DNA of 64,000 nt from Lumbricus terrestris (GCA_949752735.1 OX457053.1:3961166-4025165); one strand, 5' to 3'; counted from the stretch's first letter, positions 12,501-23,900 are shown. A program made the numbers and translations. Notes: generated by a model not told the origin, from the sequence alone.

Positions 12501-15067
12501 TGTGGAGAACGGTTGCAGGCTCGAGTTCTTGTTGGGGTCCGTCAGACTATCGTTGGTGCCATCCCCCCAGGTGATCCAGTAACTGGCGTGGCTCCCAGTA
12601 GCCATTCGAATGGTGATGTTGGACAGCTCTCCGACAATGAAGAATGGATCCGCCGATGATACGTTGAGCCCAGTGATGAATGCCTCGATGTAGATGACAT
12701 TGAAGACTGTTCCGTCACAGCTTCCATCGCTGTTGTATACGTGGGTGGATACTGTGTAGATGTCTGCTTTGGAGTACGAGTGGTTGAGTCTGTGTGGGTT
12801 GGATGAGCCGAAGACCGTGTCGTAGGCCATGCTACCGTCGCCGAAGTCGACTGACATGATCGAGTAGTTGCTGGTCGAGACGGCCGTGGAGGTGACGGTG
12901 AAGGAGGAGTCGGTGGGGCTGTCGGTTGGGACGGAGACGACGACACAGTCGCCCGCAGTACCTGGAGGGAAGGAGTGATATGGGAGAATGTTTCATCTTA
13001 GATTAGGTCAAGTTACATCAAATTCCTCTTTAGTTAGTAACTATAAATGATGCGCTTTTCTCTGTGGTCGGCCCAAGGCCGTAGCCAGGATTTGATTTCG
13101 TGGGGGTGTTTCACTCACCAATTTCCCTTCCCCAAAAAACTGATGACTTTTTTAGTCATCCGGCATATTTCGGGGGGTGTTTTCATGGTTTTATTTCGTG
13201 GTTTTTACATCATGTGCTCATAAATGCATTATATTATTTTTCACATTTTCCATTTCGGGGGGTGTTCAAACACCCAAAACACCTCCTAGCTACGGCCTTG
13301 GGTCGGCCAGTCGTTGTGGAATGGCCACCCCTTGTGCTGCGCCTGTTCCCAATGTCACACTTTGGATTTGACACATGCTGTGAACACTAGAGAACTGTTC
13401 TTTTGGCCGTGCTGGGGTCGGGAGCACCTTCGAGTAGTTTCATTGAAAATGTGCTATATAATTACTTGAATGACTGAATGCATGCATGAATGAATGAATA
13501 AATGCATGCATGCATGAATGAATGAATGAATGAATGAATGGAATGAACGAACGAACGAACGAATGAATGAATGAATGAATGAATACATGTACTGCAAATC
13601 ATAGTAGCTATAGCCTAGGACATCTTAAATAAAACGAAACGCATTGATTACATGACTTATACGTCACATTTAACCCTTATAGGGTCACCGGGGGGTAAAA
13701 AAATACCCCCATCTCGGTTTTTCACGGAAATTTTAATCCCTGAAAATAGTTGAAGAAATCGCTTCTATGACTTTTCCTAAATATGTTTTATGCACAGAAT
13801 ACACCCAGTTTCATTAGTTATTCATGCACCCAAATCAGCTAAAAAAGTACGTGAATGTACCACGTCCTAGCTATTTTTCAGGAATTTTTAACATAGCATT
13901 ATGCATGCTGTACACATGAGTGTCTTGCTGTTAAAATGTCTCCTTATCAGTACCTGGACATTAGGCCTATAATAGAAATCGTTTTGGTGTCATAAAATTA
14001 GGAAAAATAAATGAAATTGTCTGCAGCAATGTGGCCGCCATTTTTCCCAATTGTGGTTTCCTTGCAGTGCAATATAAGTGAAATTGGTTCCATCGCATTC
14101 CTTGACCTCGAAAATGCTGATTTAGACCCTGAGATCATATTTCCATTGCACATATGACTTCACTAATAGCCATTTTAATATTCTGGCCGCCATTTTGTCC
14201 GCCATTTTGATTTTCGTGCAGTGCCACATATGTGACATTGGTTCCATTGCATCCCTTGACCTCGATAATGTTGATTTAGACTCTGAAATCATGTTTCCAT
14301 TGCATACATAACTTCACTTATAGCCATTTAAGATTCTGGCCGCCATTTTGTCCGCCATTTTGATTTCCCTGCAGTGGTGCATATGTTACTTTGGTTCCAG
14401 TTCATTCCTCGAACCTTCTATAAATAACTTCTTTTAGTTTTATACTTAAAAATCGGAGTTTATCATGAGAATCATGCGAATCACAGTGGGGGTATTTTTT
14501 TACCCCCCGGTGACCAAAATCGGTTGGGAAAAATCGTGACCCTATGAGGGTTAATTAAATAAAATCTTTCTTAGAGTAGGCTAGACCTACTAACATCAAA
14601 AACGAGATAATACCAAAGTGTCGAATTCATTTGAAATGATTTCGAAAGCTCTGTAATAAGACGTTAATTGGACAATATTTCCGTTTAATTAACATGATCG
14701 TGGTGTAGGCCTATGTCATTTTAACGTAGCCTATCCAATCATTTAGGCTTAGGCGATACGTTGTTGATCAATATTAGTCAACATTAGATGCATGTCCGGG
14801 TAGTTGCGTGCATTTGTCTGCGCGCTTTTGTCCTGCGCGCTTTTGTTACGGCGCCGACAACAGATAGCCTAATGTTAATCATTTCGTTCACATCCATAAT
14901 TGAAGGCCAACTATTTTGGATGAGGAAATAAATTGAATTGAACTTGAATTAAAATTGAATCACGTAGCCTACTTGTAGAAACGCGAGTGAATCTTACCTT
15001 GAAAACAGCAGAACGATAGCAGCAACCCGACCGTAAAGAGGTCCGATGGGAAGTCACGTCGGCCCAT
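3495..15067 (-). CDS. PKD/REJ-domain protein, polycystin-1 / receptor-for-egg-jelly family (3' part beyond the window)
   Basis: Eight minus-strand exons join in phase: 15067-14998 (signal peptide), 12961-11530, 9142-8636, 7901-7717, 6767-6594, 5333-5062, 4217-3972 and 3572-3495, giving about 988 residues. Residues 1-23 form a hydrophobic signal peptide (core FTVGLLLSFCCF). The large exon carries PKD-type Ig-like repeats with the signature (W)xxGDGT/S near residues 61, 154 and 350 and a more degenerate repeat between. From about residue 470 the sequence is REJ-like, with paired Cys, many N-x-S/T sites and motifs such as IPPYGGKCSVAPTTG, DPDLNDPSNKTG and CESNCMPRVF. Family members are extracellular adhesion or receptor modules, often ahead of a GPS/GAIN cleavage site, PLAT domain and TM helices. 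None of those is seen here, so the gene should continue past the left edge. Whether it is a polycystin-1, PKD1L or sperm REJ protein cannot be decided. Confidence 0.88.
3818..3950. repeat. GAT/GAC trinucleotide-rich tract
   Basis: Imperfect (GAY)n repeat in the PKD/REJ intron immediately downstream (minus strand) of the 4217-3972 exon. Confidence 0.85.
4371..4587. mobile_element. 217-bp MITE, CAGTGKCGGCGCC family
   Basis: Ends CAGTGTCGGCGCCAGG and GCGCCGCCACTG are inverted repeats flanked by the 8-bp duplication TAGGATGC (4363-4370, 4588-4595). The core carries the 'tgacgacctttttttagtcgtca' inverted motif. A close relative lies at 51406-51628. hAT-like non-autonomous element in a PKD/REJ intron. 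Confidence 0.88.
4615..5050. repeat. CTA/TAC trinucleotide and GATT simple repeats
   Basis: Imperfect (TAC)n/(CTA)n at about 4615-4800 and 4960-5050, with a GATT-rich run at about 4895-4955 between. It lies next to the exon end at 5062. No coding signal. Confidence 0.8.
5368..5512 (+). repeat. Dispersed repeat ending in (GATTAC)n (SINE-like)
   Basis: Shares 'aactcgacccggaccaccacgg' and 'gcagcgctcgtgaataagc-ggtgcc-cgcgcttggctttc-agtggcgctttagaaat' with 15492-15640, and shorter parts with 6897-6970 and 33655-33735. It ends in a short GATTAC repeat typical of a retrotransposon tail. Confidence 0.75.
5915..5985. repeat. (ATTGC/ATTGT)n pentanucleotide repeat
   Basis: Short 'attgcattgcattgtattg' microsatellite in a PKD/REJ intron. 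The rest of 5513-6405 shows no gene. Confidence 0.8.
6406..6544. mobile_element. 139-bp MITE, CAGKGTGAGAATTG family
   Basis: Inverted ends CAGGGTGAGAATTG and CAATTCTCACACTG with a perfect 8-bp target duplication CCTACGTC (6398-6405, 6545-6552). The interior has facing GGGGGTTTCGACCCCC and AACCCCCCAG tracts. Same family as 54634-54759. It lies about 50 bp from the 3' end of the 6767-6594 exon. Confidence 0.9.
6897..7085. repeat. SINE-like repeat with a tRNA-like head on the minus strand
   Basis: 6897-6970 matches the 'gctcgtgaataagctggtgcc' dispersed family. On the minus strand from about 7065 to 7005 the sequence has a pol III A-box-like GATTGGTTAGAGTAATGCG and B-box GGTTCGACTCC. It could be two abutting elements. 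It is not a functional tRNA. Confidence 0.55.
7305..7395 (-). repeat. tRNA-derived sequence (SINE head or tRNA relic)
   Basis: Minus strand shows 'tagcgcaatggataacacg' (A box) and 'gagttcgaacccc' (B box) about 40 bp apart, as in a tRNA. The flanking stems do not pair well enough for me to call a functional tRNA. Confidence 0.5.
7915..8345. repeat. AATGC-based satellite
   Basis: A higher-order tandem array built from 'aatgcaatgcaataatt' and 'aatccaatgctattcaatgcaatgctattcgatgc', with a super-unit of about 76 bp repeated several times. It begins right beside the acceptor of the 7901-7717 exon. Confidence 0.9.
8355..8617. repeat. (CTGT)n microsatellite ending in (CCCA)n
   Basis: Imperfect CTGT/TCTGTC tract followed by CCCACCCA, directly abutting the donor of the 9142-8636 exon. 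All Cys/Leu/Ser-rich frames here are artefacts. Confidence 0.93.
9279..9694. mobile_element. 416-bp MITE, CAGGGCTG termini
   Basis: Starts CAGGGCTGTACT and ends ACAGCCCTG, flanked by the perfect 8-bp duplication GTTTAAAC (9271-9278, 9695-9702). It contains three 'ctgacgactt...tttagtc' modules and repeated 'tgagtaggcctatacg/gtatacccgcg' units. hAT-like, no coding capacity. Confidence 0.9.
9772..11246. repeat. TACA/ATGT satellite bracketed by inverted CCCTTTCCCGGGCC repeats
   Basis: About 1.1 kb of alternating purine-pyrimidine TACA/CATA repeats (9845-10985) lies between CCCTTTCCCGGGCC at about 9775 and its inverted copy GGGCCCGGGAAAGGGTTAA ending near 11245. A third copy of the 'gggaagtatacttccc' palindrome is at 11093-11110. 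The TTAA on the right side hints at a degenerate piggyBac-like element expanded by a microsatellite; the left TTAA is absent. Confidence 0.6.
13074..13300. mobile_element. 227-bp MITE, CAAGGCCGTAGC family
   Basis: Inverted ends CAAGGCCGTAGCCAGGA and TAGCTACGGCCTTG with the perfect 8-bp duplication GGTCGGCC (13066-13073, 13301-13308). It carries a 'ctgatgacttttttagtcatc' core like other families here. It lies in intron 1 of the PKD/REJ gene. Confidence 0.9.
13475..13590. repeat. (GAAT)n / (GCAT)n / (GAAC)n microsatellite
   Basis: Tetranucleotide repeat following a degenerate SINE tail (13410-13475, 'tcgggagcaccttcgagtag...gtgctatataatt'). Confidence 0.85.
13670..14554. mobile_element. 885-bp non-autonomous piggyBac-like element
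   Basis: Starts TTAACCCTTATAGGGTCA and ends in the inverted TGACCCTATGAGGGTTAA, so TTAA is the target site. Just inside lie facing copies of GGTCACCGGGGGGTAAA (a long G/C and A/T inverted repeat). The interior has three diverged copies of a roughly 180-bp unit containing 'ctggccgccattttgtccgccattttgat' and 'ggttccattgcatcccttgacctcgataatg'. No open frame. Located in PKD/REJ intron 1. Confidence 0.85.
14998..15067 (-). CDS. Signal-peptide start exon of the PKD/REJ gene
   Basis: ATG at 15067 opens 23 codons with charged MGRRD, then a hydrophobic core FTVGLLLSFCCF, ending CAA G|GTAAGA, a strong donor in phase 1. The next exon (12961) begins in the complementary phase, giving ...CFQG-TAGDCVVV. 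It is too short to appear as a long ORF and was found by reading backwards from the PKD exon. A (TC)n tract lies about 170 bp upstream. Confidence 0.75.
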
Positions 15068-15238
15068 ATTGCTCCGACTGCTTCTTGACCAAAGGGAAGA
15101 GGACCGGAGAGAGAAGATGTGTCCTCCGTCAATCTGGAGACGATCGATCGATTGACCTTGAGATGACGCTTCTCAACGAAAACAAACGGTTGAGAGTTTT
15201 CCAGGTGATCGGAATGGGCGTAGACTCTATCGGCCCGG

Positions 15239-15240
<2 letters not shown>

Positions 15241-15317
<77 letters not shown>

Positions 15318-15358
15318 GTCTCACTCTGTCTCTGTCTGTCTCTCTGTCTGTCTGTCTC
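15241..15358. repeat. (TC)n microsatellite
   Basis: About 65 bp of pure TC followed by TCTG-rich sequence, just upstream of the putative PKD/REJ start exon. Confidence 0.95.
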
Positions 15359-15491
15359 TTGACACTTCCTCCAGAATCTCCAAGAGATTTGTCAATTGGA
15401 GATTTCTGCTTGGATGACTGCTGCAGCACTGTCTTGGTGGACACAGTCACAGCGTTTAAGAAGAAGCTAGAATAATTATTTCCTGATCCAA

Positions 15492-15640
15492 TGGTAACTC
15501 GACCCGGACCACCACGGACTATTCTCAAGGACAATCCTTCTAACGCAACGCAGCGCTCGTGAATAAGCTGGTGCCCTGCGCTTGGCTTTCGAGTGGCGCT
15601 TTAGAAATCTCGAGTTTACGATTACGATTACGATTACGAT
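15492..15640 (+). repeat. Dispersed repeat ending in (GATTAC)n (second copy)
   Basis: Close copy of 5368-5512, from 'actcgacccggaccaccac' to the GATTACGATTACGAT tail. Confidence 0.78.
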
Positions 15641-17339
15641 AGAAAAATCTGGCTGTGATGTGCTCCATGCAGGTTAATTTGCAGTCGTTCTAACGCAGAC
15701 CCAGTGTCTCCCGAACCACTAAAAACCATTGTTATGTTATGTTTATTGTAATTATTCGTATTGTTGTCTTCAATTATTGCACTCGAGAAGAAAATGTTGA
15801 TCCTACGCCGATTAACAATAGGTTTTAGAGGCCTATTATACTCCGAACTCCGAAAACGATGCGCAAAGCAATAAGGTGGGCTATCTTTATAGTTTACCAG
15901 CGGAAAACGGTAGCTGTTACAAGTGCCGGTTGTACTAAGTATCAGTGGTTGCAAAAAAGAAAGAATTGTCGAAAAATCGCTGGTATCAAGTATGTTATGT
16001 GACAATAAGTACCAGCGCTAACAAGCACCGATTATCACAAGTATAATCAGTGCCAAGTATCAATAGTAACAAGTACCGATTGCCGACAAATCACTGGTAC
16101 CGAGCACCTGCGGTAACAATAATATTATTGTTGAGTGCCAGCGCTAACAAGCGCCGACTGCCGCAAGTATCACTAGTACCAAGTATCACTGTAGTACCAA
16201 GTACCAGTGACAGCGTCTTCTCTAGACAACTGCTTGTAACGGCACGACCAGTTTCGATGCTGAATTGCCTCAAGGCTAACAGAAGATTGCAACAGAATGA
16301 TAGGCCTATGTTCCTACATGTAGGCTATGTATAGCTATCCGGAGCAGAGCAGACTACGACTAGGCTGCCATTGTGAGGAGCATCCGCATAGGTGCGTTGT
16401 CAGCAGGGCTTTTTGTTCTGATAGCATTGACAATTGTAGATATCGATCCTTTGGTAGAAAATGGTTTTGGAAGTGGGGGAGGGCATACATCCACTAAAGC
16501 GCCCCGCCGGGCTTCACAGGAAGTCAGGCCCACTGAGGTTGTCTATGACAATAATAATTGGCATTGTCATAGACAGCAATAGCTTGGGTTGCTTCACATA
16601 ATTAATTCTGTGTTCGTTGCTCCAAAAATGCCTTTCGGTACACAAGGGACGGCGTCCTGACGTCCTCCATTGTGTACCGACGTGCATTCCGTGATACTGT
16701 ACCCGTCACCATAGCGACCATTGTGCGTTGCATTTCCGTATGCAACGGTGGCATTGTGAACGGCCAGACGCCAGAAACATCATCGGGGGAGGTGGGGGGG
16801 GGTTGCGGTAGCATTTCAAACGCCACGCTTCATTGAAAACACGGACAAACGTGGAACAATGGCGAATGGTAATGAGATGGTGACAACAAAAGGAAGCTGT
16901 GGCTTAAATAATTAGTTGCATCGTTGTTGCATCTCGCGGTGCCATTCAACGCGATGGAAGTGAAGCCGAGTTTCAAAGACAATAGGCGTTTTTAACCGCG
17001 CCACACATGTAGGTCTATAACTAATTTATATTCGATGTGCTGCATCAGGCGAGTACATCCTTAAGCCGACCGAGTGAAAGGAGTAGGCCTAAATCGGATT
17101 AAAGTGGAAAGCCGTGTGCGTTTATAAAAGATTCCATGGAGTCTGCCGAACAATAGACCCATAATATATCCCCCCTCTTCATGTAATCGGTCATATTTTA
17201 ATCATTATATTACTGGATCCAACGTAGTCGCTGTACGGACCGTGAACGTCAATAGAAAGGGGGGTGCAACATACGTCATAGGCCCACCACTAATAATAGA
17301 AATTACGACAATTTGTATAGCGACGTAACACAGTCATGT
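15641..17339. other. No gene recognised; degenerate minisatellite at 16000-16215
   Basis: Between 16000 and 16215 the motif 'agtaccagt-taacaagta' recurs in degenerate form. The remainder, up to the alternating CA/TG stretch from 17340, shows no exon or family I recognise. Confidence 0.5.
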
Positions 17340-17545
17340 TACACATACATGCGCATGCACCCACATACGCATGCACACGTTACAGGGGTGCCATACAAAC
17401 AGCTTGAAATGGAAAGCCTACAATTAGTCTGACGCAAAGGGTGCAACTTGCAAGCCAGTAAAACACTCACACACACCTGCGCACGCACCCACATATGCAT
17501 GCACACGTGCTTGCACATTCATGCACATGCGTGAATATAATACAT
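17340..17545. repeat. Alternating CA/TG-rich simple sequence
   Basis: Two blocks of 'acacatacatgcgcatgcaccc', mostly alternating purine and pyrimidine. Confidence 0.7.
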
Positions 17546-17956
17546 AAAAACACATGGATGCATATCTATCATGATACACACCTATAACAGGTCTATTGAT
17601 GATAATCTCGAAATTCCAAAAAGTAAAGTCACAGAAACCAGCTTATTTGCAGGTGCCTAGTCAAAACACAAAGAATAGGCGTCGTGAAATCATTAGCATA
17701 CGTGATACTGAGAACAAAAATGGCCTTTGTGAATTACTACAGGTAGGCATGTGGCTGAAGCCGAATGTGGCACTGCCAGTAGTCACTAGTCAGCAGATAC
17801 TGCTACACGAGAGCAGCTAAGATCATGTCCATCTCTCCCAAGACCTTCCTTCCCCCCCCCCGAAAATTCTTCCCCCCCTTAAGGATTCTGTGCTGAAAGC
17901 ACCTCTAAATACTCTATGCTGCCCTGAGAGGAGCCCTGTAGATTTTTAGATACTAT

Positions 17957-18420
17957 AACATAGCCAGGCAAGACAAATCCTAAGCAGGCTAGGTAAATCA
18001 TAGCCAGGTAAGGTAAATCATAGCCAGGTAAGGTAAATCATAGCCAGGTAAGGTAAATCATAGCCAGGTAAGGTAAACAATAGTCTGGCTAGGTAAATCA
18101 TAGCTAGGCAAGGCAAACAATAGTCCGGCAAGGTAAATATAGCCAGGCAAAGTAAACAATAGACTGGCAAGGTAAACCATAGCCATGCTAGGTAAATCAT
18201 AGCTAGGTAAGGTAAACAATAGTGGGGCAAGGCAAACAATAGTCCAGCAAGGTAAAATATAGCCAGGCAAATTAAGCAATAGTCCGGCAAGGTAAATCAT
18301 AGCCAGGCTAGGTAAATCATAGCTAGGCAAGGCAAACAATAGTCCGGCAAGGTAAATCATAGCCAGGCAAAGTAAACAATAGTCTGGCAAGGTAAACAAT
18401 AGTCTGGCAAGGCAAATTGT
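17957..18420. repeat. 18-20 bp minisatellite
   Basis: About 24 tandem copies of 'aggcaaggtaaatcatagcc' with substitutions. The Leu/Tyr-rich minus-strand frames are by-products. Confidence 0.92.
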
Positions 18421-18959
18421 ATCCAGAAAAGAAAAATCATAGTCGGAAATATTCAAATCGTAGTCAGAAAGTCTACATGCAAACTCAGCTAGAAACTCCT
18501 TCCAAAAAGAATTCAATAGTTTTGAATCACAACTGATTTTTTTCAATTTTCACAATACATTATGAAAAACAAAAACTGCATTTCAAGAAATGTTCCGCCC
18601 AAACGTAGCAACTTCGGGCAATCGCAAGTCCATATTTACTATCAATAATAAAAACCTAAAACGCCCCAGGAAAAAGTATCTATAAGTATCACCAGTACCA
18701 CTACACCACAACTAACTCAGCTGTACTGAGACTACTACAAGAGAACTTACTACATTGCTCTTGAAGAAATTATATTGTAACAGCATCACAAACCATTGTT
18801 ATGATATCATTTGTTCAAGCTAAACAGTATCACCGCAATAATGAACTTATGTACTACTACTAATAATAATACTGTGTGTGAATCACAGTACCATTGATAA
18901 ACATGAACACCATAAAATTTATGTAGGATTTACAGTACACGACACATAAGCTTCACCAA

Positions 18960-19260
18960 CAGAACTTCAACTTTCAGTACTAAGGCGGGGTGAGACAGGC
19001 GGAGTGGGAGCGGGGTCAGCGTGGCTGGGGATTAAAAACCGACATTCCCCGGTCAACGCCGGGTAGTTCAGCTAGTACTAGTATAAGTACTGGTACTACA
19101 AACAGCCGTACTGTGCAAATACTTGTTTAAGTATTGGCATCTCAGCTGCAGTACTGCGCAAATACTAGTTTAAGCACTGGTACTTTAAGCACTTGCCTTA
19201 CTGGACATATAATCATTTTAAGTACTTGCACTTCAAGTTGCAGCACCATGCAACCTCTCA
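18960..19260. repeat. Helitron-like 3' end followed by an AGTACTGG minisatellite
   Basis: 18960-19075 ends 'ccccggtcaacgccgggtagttcagctagt', resembling the right terminus of the Helitron-like element at 37951-38613. It runs into degenerate 'tagtactggtactt-aagca' repeats to about 19260. Nothing coding in 19261-20600 except a SINE tail (19606-19680) and a tRNA-like piece (20215-20300). Confidence 0.5.
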
Positions 19261-20214
19261 CATATTTGACAAATTTTGAGTACCAGGCTTAAATGAGTTG
19301 AAGTGCTTCCATTGCTGGATTTGTACACCACACTTAAATATTGAAGCTTAAGTAATAGGACAATATTCCAACAGATGGAACACAAAGCACAGAAACTAAC
19401 AGAACCAGGGTTAAACCGTGAGAACTATGAACATTACATCAGCTGCAAAAAACTGCTTTGGAGTTCCTACTCTTCTGCATTCAGAACTTCTTATTGTGCA
19501 TAAAAGAGCAAACACTTGCAACACATTATCTAAACTACAAGCCCTATAATAAAACAATTTAATTACCTCACAAAGAACAGAATTGTCACGCGGATTCATT
19601 CATTCATTCTATGGACTTATATAGCGCCACAAGAAAACTACTCAGGAGCGCTCCCAGCTCAGCCACGGCAAAAGAAAACAACTTGAGAGATTTGTGAAAC
19701 AAAGTTAGATTGGTCGAATGTAATACTGGTGCTTCATATGACAAAACCAATGGTGCTAAATCAAAATCTCAGACGTGTACAATCTTTAAACCCAACATGA
19801 ACATAGCTAAGAAACTAGCAACAACTGAATGAGTTCGTATTAGTTACAGTTTAACCATTTAACAACCATCTGCATTGTTTCACCGTCACTTTTAGCACAT
19901 GCACATTAACATCCAAAGTTGGTTCCTAAAGACAAGAATGAAAAATAATTTTTCATGCAACGATCAAATTGCGGCAAATTGCTTAACCTAACCGTAAAAG
20001 ACTCCGCAAGAAAAGCACCCACGAAACCACCAACCAAGTCTGTATGAGTAGCATCTAACTTCGCATGCACAGCAGACAAACAGAAGCCAAGAGTCACAAA
20101 AACCTGAACAAGGGAATGTCAATCATTTCTCACAAATGGCAAACGACATCAAGCGCTGTCAGCCACAATCCTCTTAAAATCATAAACCGGTTTTTACCAA
20201 GAACTACCATTTAA

Positions 20215-20300
20215 AAAATATATAAACCGATGGTGCCGAGGTTCGAACCCATACTTGAACGCTCAAACCAATCGGGTACAGCTCTCCACAATTAGGTTCA
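20215..20300 (-). repeat. tRNA-like sequence
   Basis: Minus strand has 'gagctgtacccgattggtttgagcg' and the B box 'gggttcgaacctc' at tRNA-like spacing. It is probably a tRNA relic or SINE head, since I could not form the acceptor stem. Confidence 0.4.
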
Positions 20301-20599
20301 GCTATCAACAACTTAAGGGGTCTTTGCTTCCCCCACCCACATGTTCATACAGAACTTGGCTTTCCTCCCTTGTCAGCATTCCACCTTAGAAAGATTATTT
20401 CTGCTTTCATGCAGTTATATCTTCGACTATATTGATAAAGCATCGTTACATCAATCCTGTGAATTACATCAATGTCGGTTTTTCTTAAATCATTCTAATT
20501 TATGCTACTATTACGTGACAATTAAGTGGAAATCATTTACAGATGCTCGACAAATATATGGGCAGGCCATAACCACAATATGTCCGTAAAATATAAATA

Positions 20600-20870
20600 T
20601 TGAGTGGAACATGCCCCACACCTCATACAAGTGGAACATGTCCCACACCCCTTACAAGTGGAACACGCCCCACAACCCATATGAGTAGAAAACACACCAC
20701 GTTCCATACAACTGGAACACACCCCACACCCCTTACAAGTGGAACACGCCCCACACCCCTTACAAGTGGAACGCGCCCCACGTCTCGTACAAGTGGAACA
20801 CGCCCACACTCCTTACAAGTGGAACACGCCCCACACCCCTTACAACTGGAACATGCCCCACGTCCTTAGG
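20600..20870. repeat. 27-28 bp minisatellite
   Basis: About ten tandem copies of 'acaagtggaacacgccccacacccctt', just 3' of the SUCLG2 stop codon (minus strand). Confidence 0.93.
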
Positions 20871-20970
20871 GAGCGACGAACCCGTTTTAATTTTCCCTAA
20901 TTAACTAATTAAAAACATAACGATGTTTATCTGCCGTAGGCTCTTTTAAAACGTATGTCCGTTGCGAGAA

Positions 20971-23900
20971 CTACTTCTTAAGACTCTCGACGGCCTTCGT
21001 CGCAGCGTCATCAAAGTCAACACCGGTCGTTATTGCCAGTCCACTCGCGTTCAGGATCTTCCTCGCCTCTACGGCATTCCTGCCTGTAGAAACAGGAAAA
21101 ACTTCTTAGAATGATGCCCATTCAAAACAATTATTAAATTATAATTTTTTACAATTTTTTTTTACCCAAACGAAGAAATCTGCAGAATGTCGGTGAATGT
21201 GAGGAGTAAATGACCGTATCTGAGAAAGTGAATTAATTATAATAATTATTATAATTTTTTTTACCCAAACGAAGAAATCTGCATGTTGTGGAAAACTATT
21301 TATAAACATTGGGAAAGGATGGATTCCTGGGATGGATATAATTATCATAATTTGTCTGGATCTTTCCATCAACATTTTCTATGAATTAATTAATTATATA
21401 CGAAGATTATAATTATTACCGCCCGTACACCAAAATGCAGCTAGCAATTGGTCAAAAAAGGACAGCTTTTAATCTTATATTAATTATAATTACTAATCAT
21501 TATTATCATCATTATCATTATCATTGCTAAACCCTAGTTAGAAATAATCTCTCAGGAACCAAAAATTATGTTAGGAGTAAAGAGTGATTCTCTGAGAAAT
21601 TGGGTCTCGACCCCGGCTTCACAGCCATCCGAAAAATGTGCATCTGAATGCGATGGCATTGTGATGCACTACACAGATGATAAGACGTTGGAACAGTAAA
21701 TTAAGTTCACGCCGATCCCCACACACAGCTAGAATTCGACCGTCACACATATTAAGACCAATCAATTTACTTAATTACCAATGGGTATAATAACACCAAT
21801 TAATTCATTTAATCGATTAAAGGCATATCAAGACAAATTATATAATTCATTATGCGCATATTACAACACCACCCCATGGCTTTTTTAACGTGCAGTTCTA
21901 CACAAAATGTGCAGTTCTAAATGAATTTGTGCAGTTGTAGAAGCACTTATGTGCCGTAAAAACTAGTTTTAAAAGGCAATTTTTCCTCCGTTTTGGAGTA
22001 ATTTACCATGGAGGATGGGAAAAGAAAGAATGGATTGTGAAGTTCTAAAAATACCTTAAAAACAGCCCTGCACCACCCAATCATCGTCAATTGATGGCCC
22101 CGAGTTTACCATGCCTACCAAATTTTATCACCCCCCCTATCCGCATTCGATTTACCTTTCCTACCAGAGTCGTTCATTTACCTTCGAGTCGTACGATGAT
22201 TGGAATGGTAATTCGAATGGTCTTGGCTGCGTTGACAATACCTTTTGCTATCGTCGCGCAATTCACAATTCCACCGAAGATGTTCACTAGAATTGCTTTA
22301 ACCTGGAAGCAACAGAAAAAAAACTATCAACTAAAAACAGAAGTCAGTCTAAATTGTAGGGCGCAGTGGTGTAGTGGTGGCGTCGGTGCCTTGGAGCCGG
22401 AAGGTTGCAGGTTCGAATCCGCCTCAAAACCGCCTAGTGGGGACCTTGAGCAAGTCCTTCACTCGCAATTGCTCGGGCGCTTCGGCGTGAAACTCCAATG
22501 CAGTGTCCGTGCCGTAGTCGGGAAGCGCCTCTGAGTAGTGAACCTGAAGGGATGCTACAGAAATGGAGAAACAAATAAATAAATAAATGTCTCTGCCTAC
22601 ACGCATGATGTGTTGCACTGGTTGCCTGTAGTCCAACGTATCTCGTATCGGATTGCTGCTCTGGTTTCACGCTGCATCCTTGGTTGCGTTCCATCTTACG
22701 AGCGTGATCTCTGTCGCCCAGTCTCCGACTTTGAAGCACGTCGGGCTCTTTGCACTGTTATGAAGGGACAACTCCTAGTTCCTTCAGTTCACTTAGCTGC
22801 CAGGCCAGCAACGCCGAGCTTTCCTAGGGCTGGAATGGACTCCCTCCCAAGTCTTTCTGATGCAAACGGGGATTTACATTTAAAATTCGACTCCTGTAAT
22901 AACTTGTGGTCATCCGTTTATTAGTGATTACAATCAAACCGCATCGTGTCAGTTTGAAGAATATATACGAAGATCATTTTTAGTAGTTTTATCATCATAA
23001 TTATTATATTCCATCACCTGAGAGTCTGACGTTAGAATCTTGAAGGCGTGGTACACTTGTCCCTCTGTGACACCGCCCCCCACGTCGAGGAAATTTGCGG
23101 GCGATCCACCATGAAGCTTTATGAGATCCATCGTAGCCATCGCCAGACCAGCGCCGTTTACTAAACCAGTGACAAGAATGAAGACAACAAATGACAACGA
23201 CAATAAACAATGACCATGGATTACAATAACAAAGACAATGAACAGATGACAATCGGGACAACCAGTTGTTGGACACAAAAGACCGCAACAATGGGACAGA
23301 TGATTGGCGAAATGTCCTGAATTGAAATCCAACAAGAAATTAGTCACTGTCGTAGTCATCATTATCATTATTTTTAGGATAATTATGGGATTATTTTTCA
23401 TTAGCCACATCTCTCTCTCTCTCTTCTTAAGACCTGCTTTTAAGGCGCGCGGTGGTGTAGCGGTTATGTTCGTTGCCTTGCAGCCGGAGGGTTGCAGGTT
23501 CGAATCCACCTCAAGCCACCATGTAGGAACCTTGAGCAAGTCCTTGACTCACAATTGCTCGGGCACTTCGGCGTGAAACTCAGATGCAGTGTCCGTGCTG
23601 TAGTCGAGAGCACCTCTCAGTAGGAAGCCTGAATGGGTGCTAAAGCAAATGTGAGAAATGAGTAAATAAAAATTTCTTCTCTCGGGGTTCTCACACTGGT
23701 AGCACATTTGAATATGAACAGCTGAGAGTGGCACTATAGAAATTAATAATTTCAATAATTACATTAAATAAACTAATCATAAATAAAAATGATCAACAAA
23801 ACAAAGCAACGATTTAAGAAAATCAAAAATACTAATCATTACATTACATTAAAATTAATTCGGGCAACGAGCGTTAAAACGAACCAAGGTGGTTCTGATA

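Noticed and set aside
11802..12659. Long plus-strand frames opposite the PKD exon
   Set aside because: Shadow frames of a GC-rich coding exon; the minus frame has domain signatures and correct splice sites.
22091..22534. 147-codon plus-strand frame
   Set aside because: It covers the antisense of a SUCLG2 exon and then the SINE; no family resemblance.
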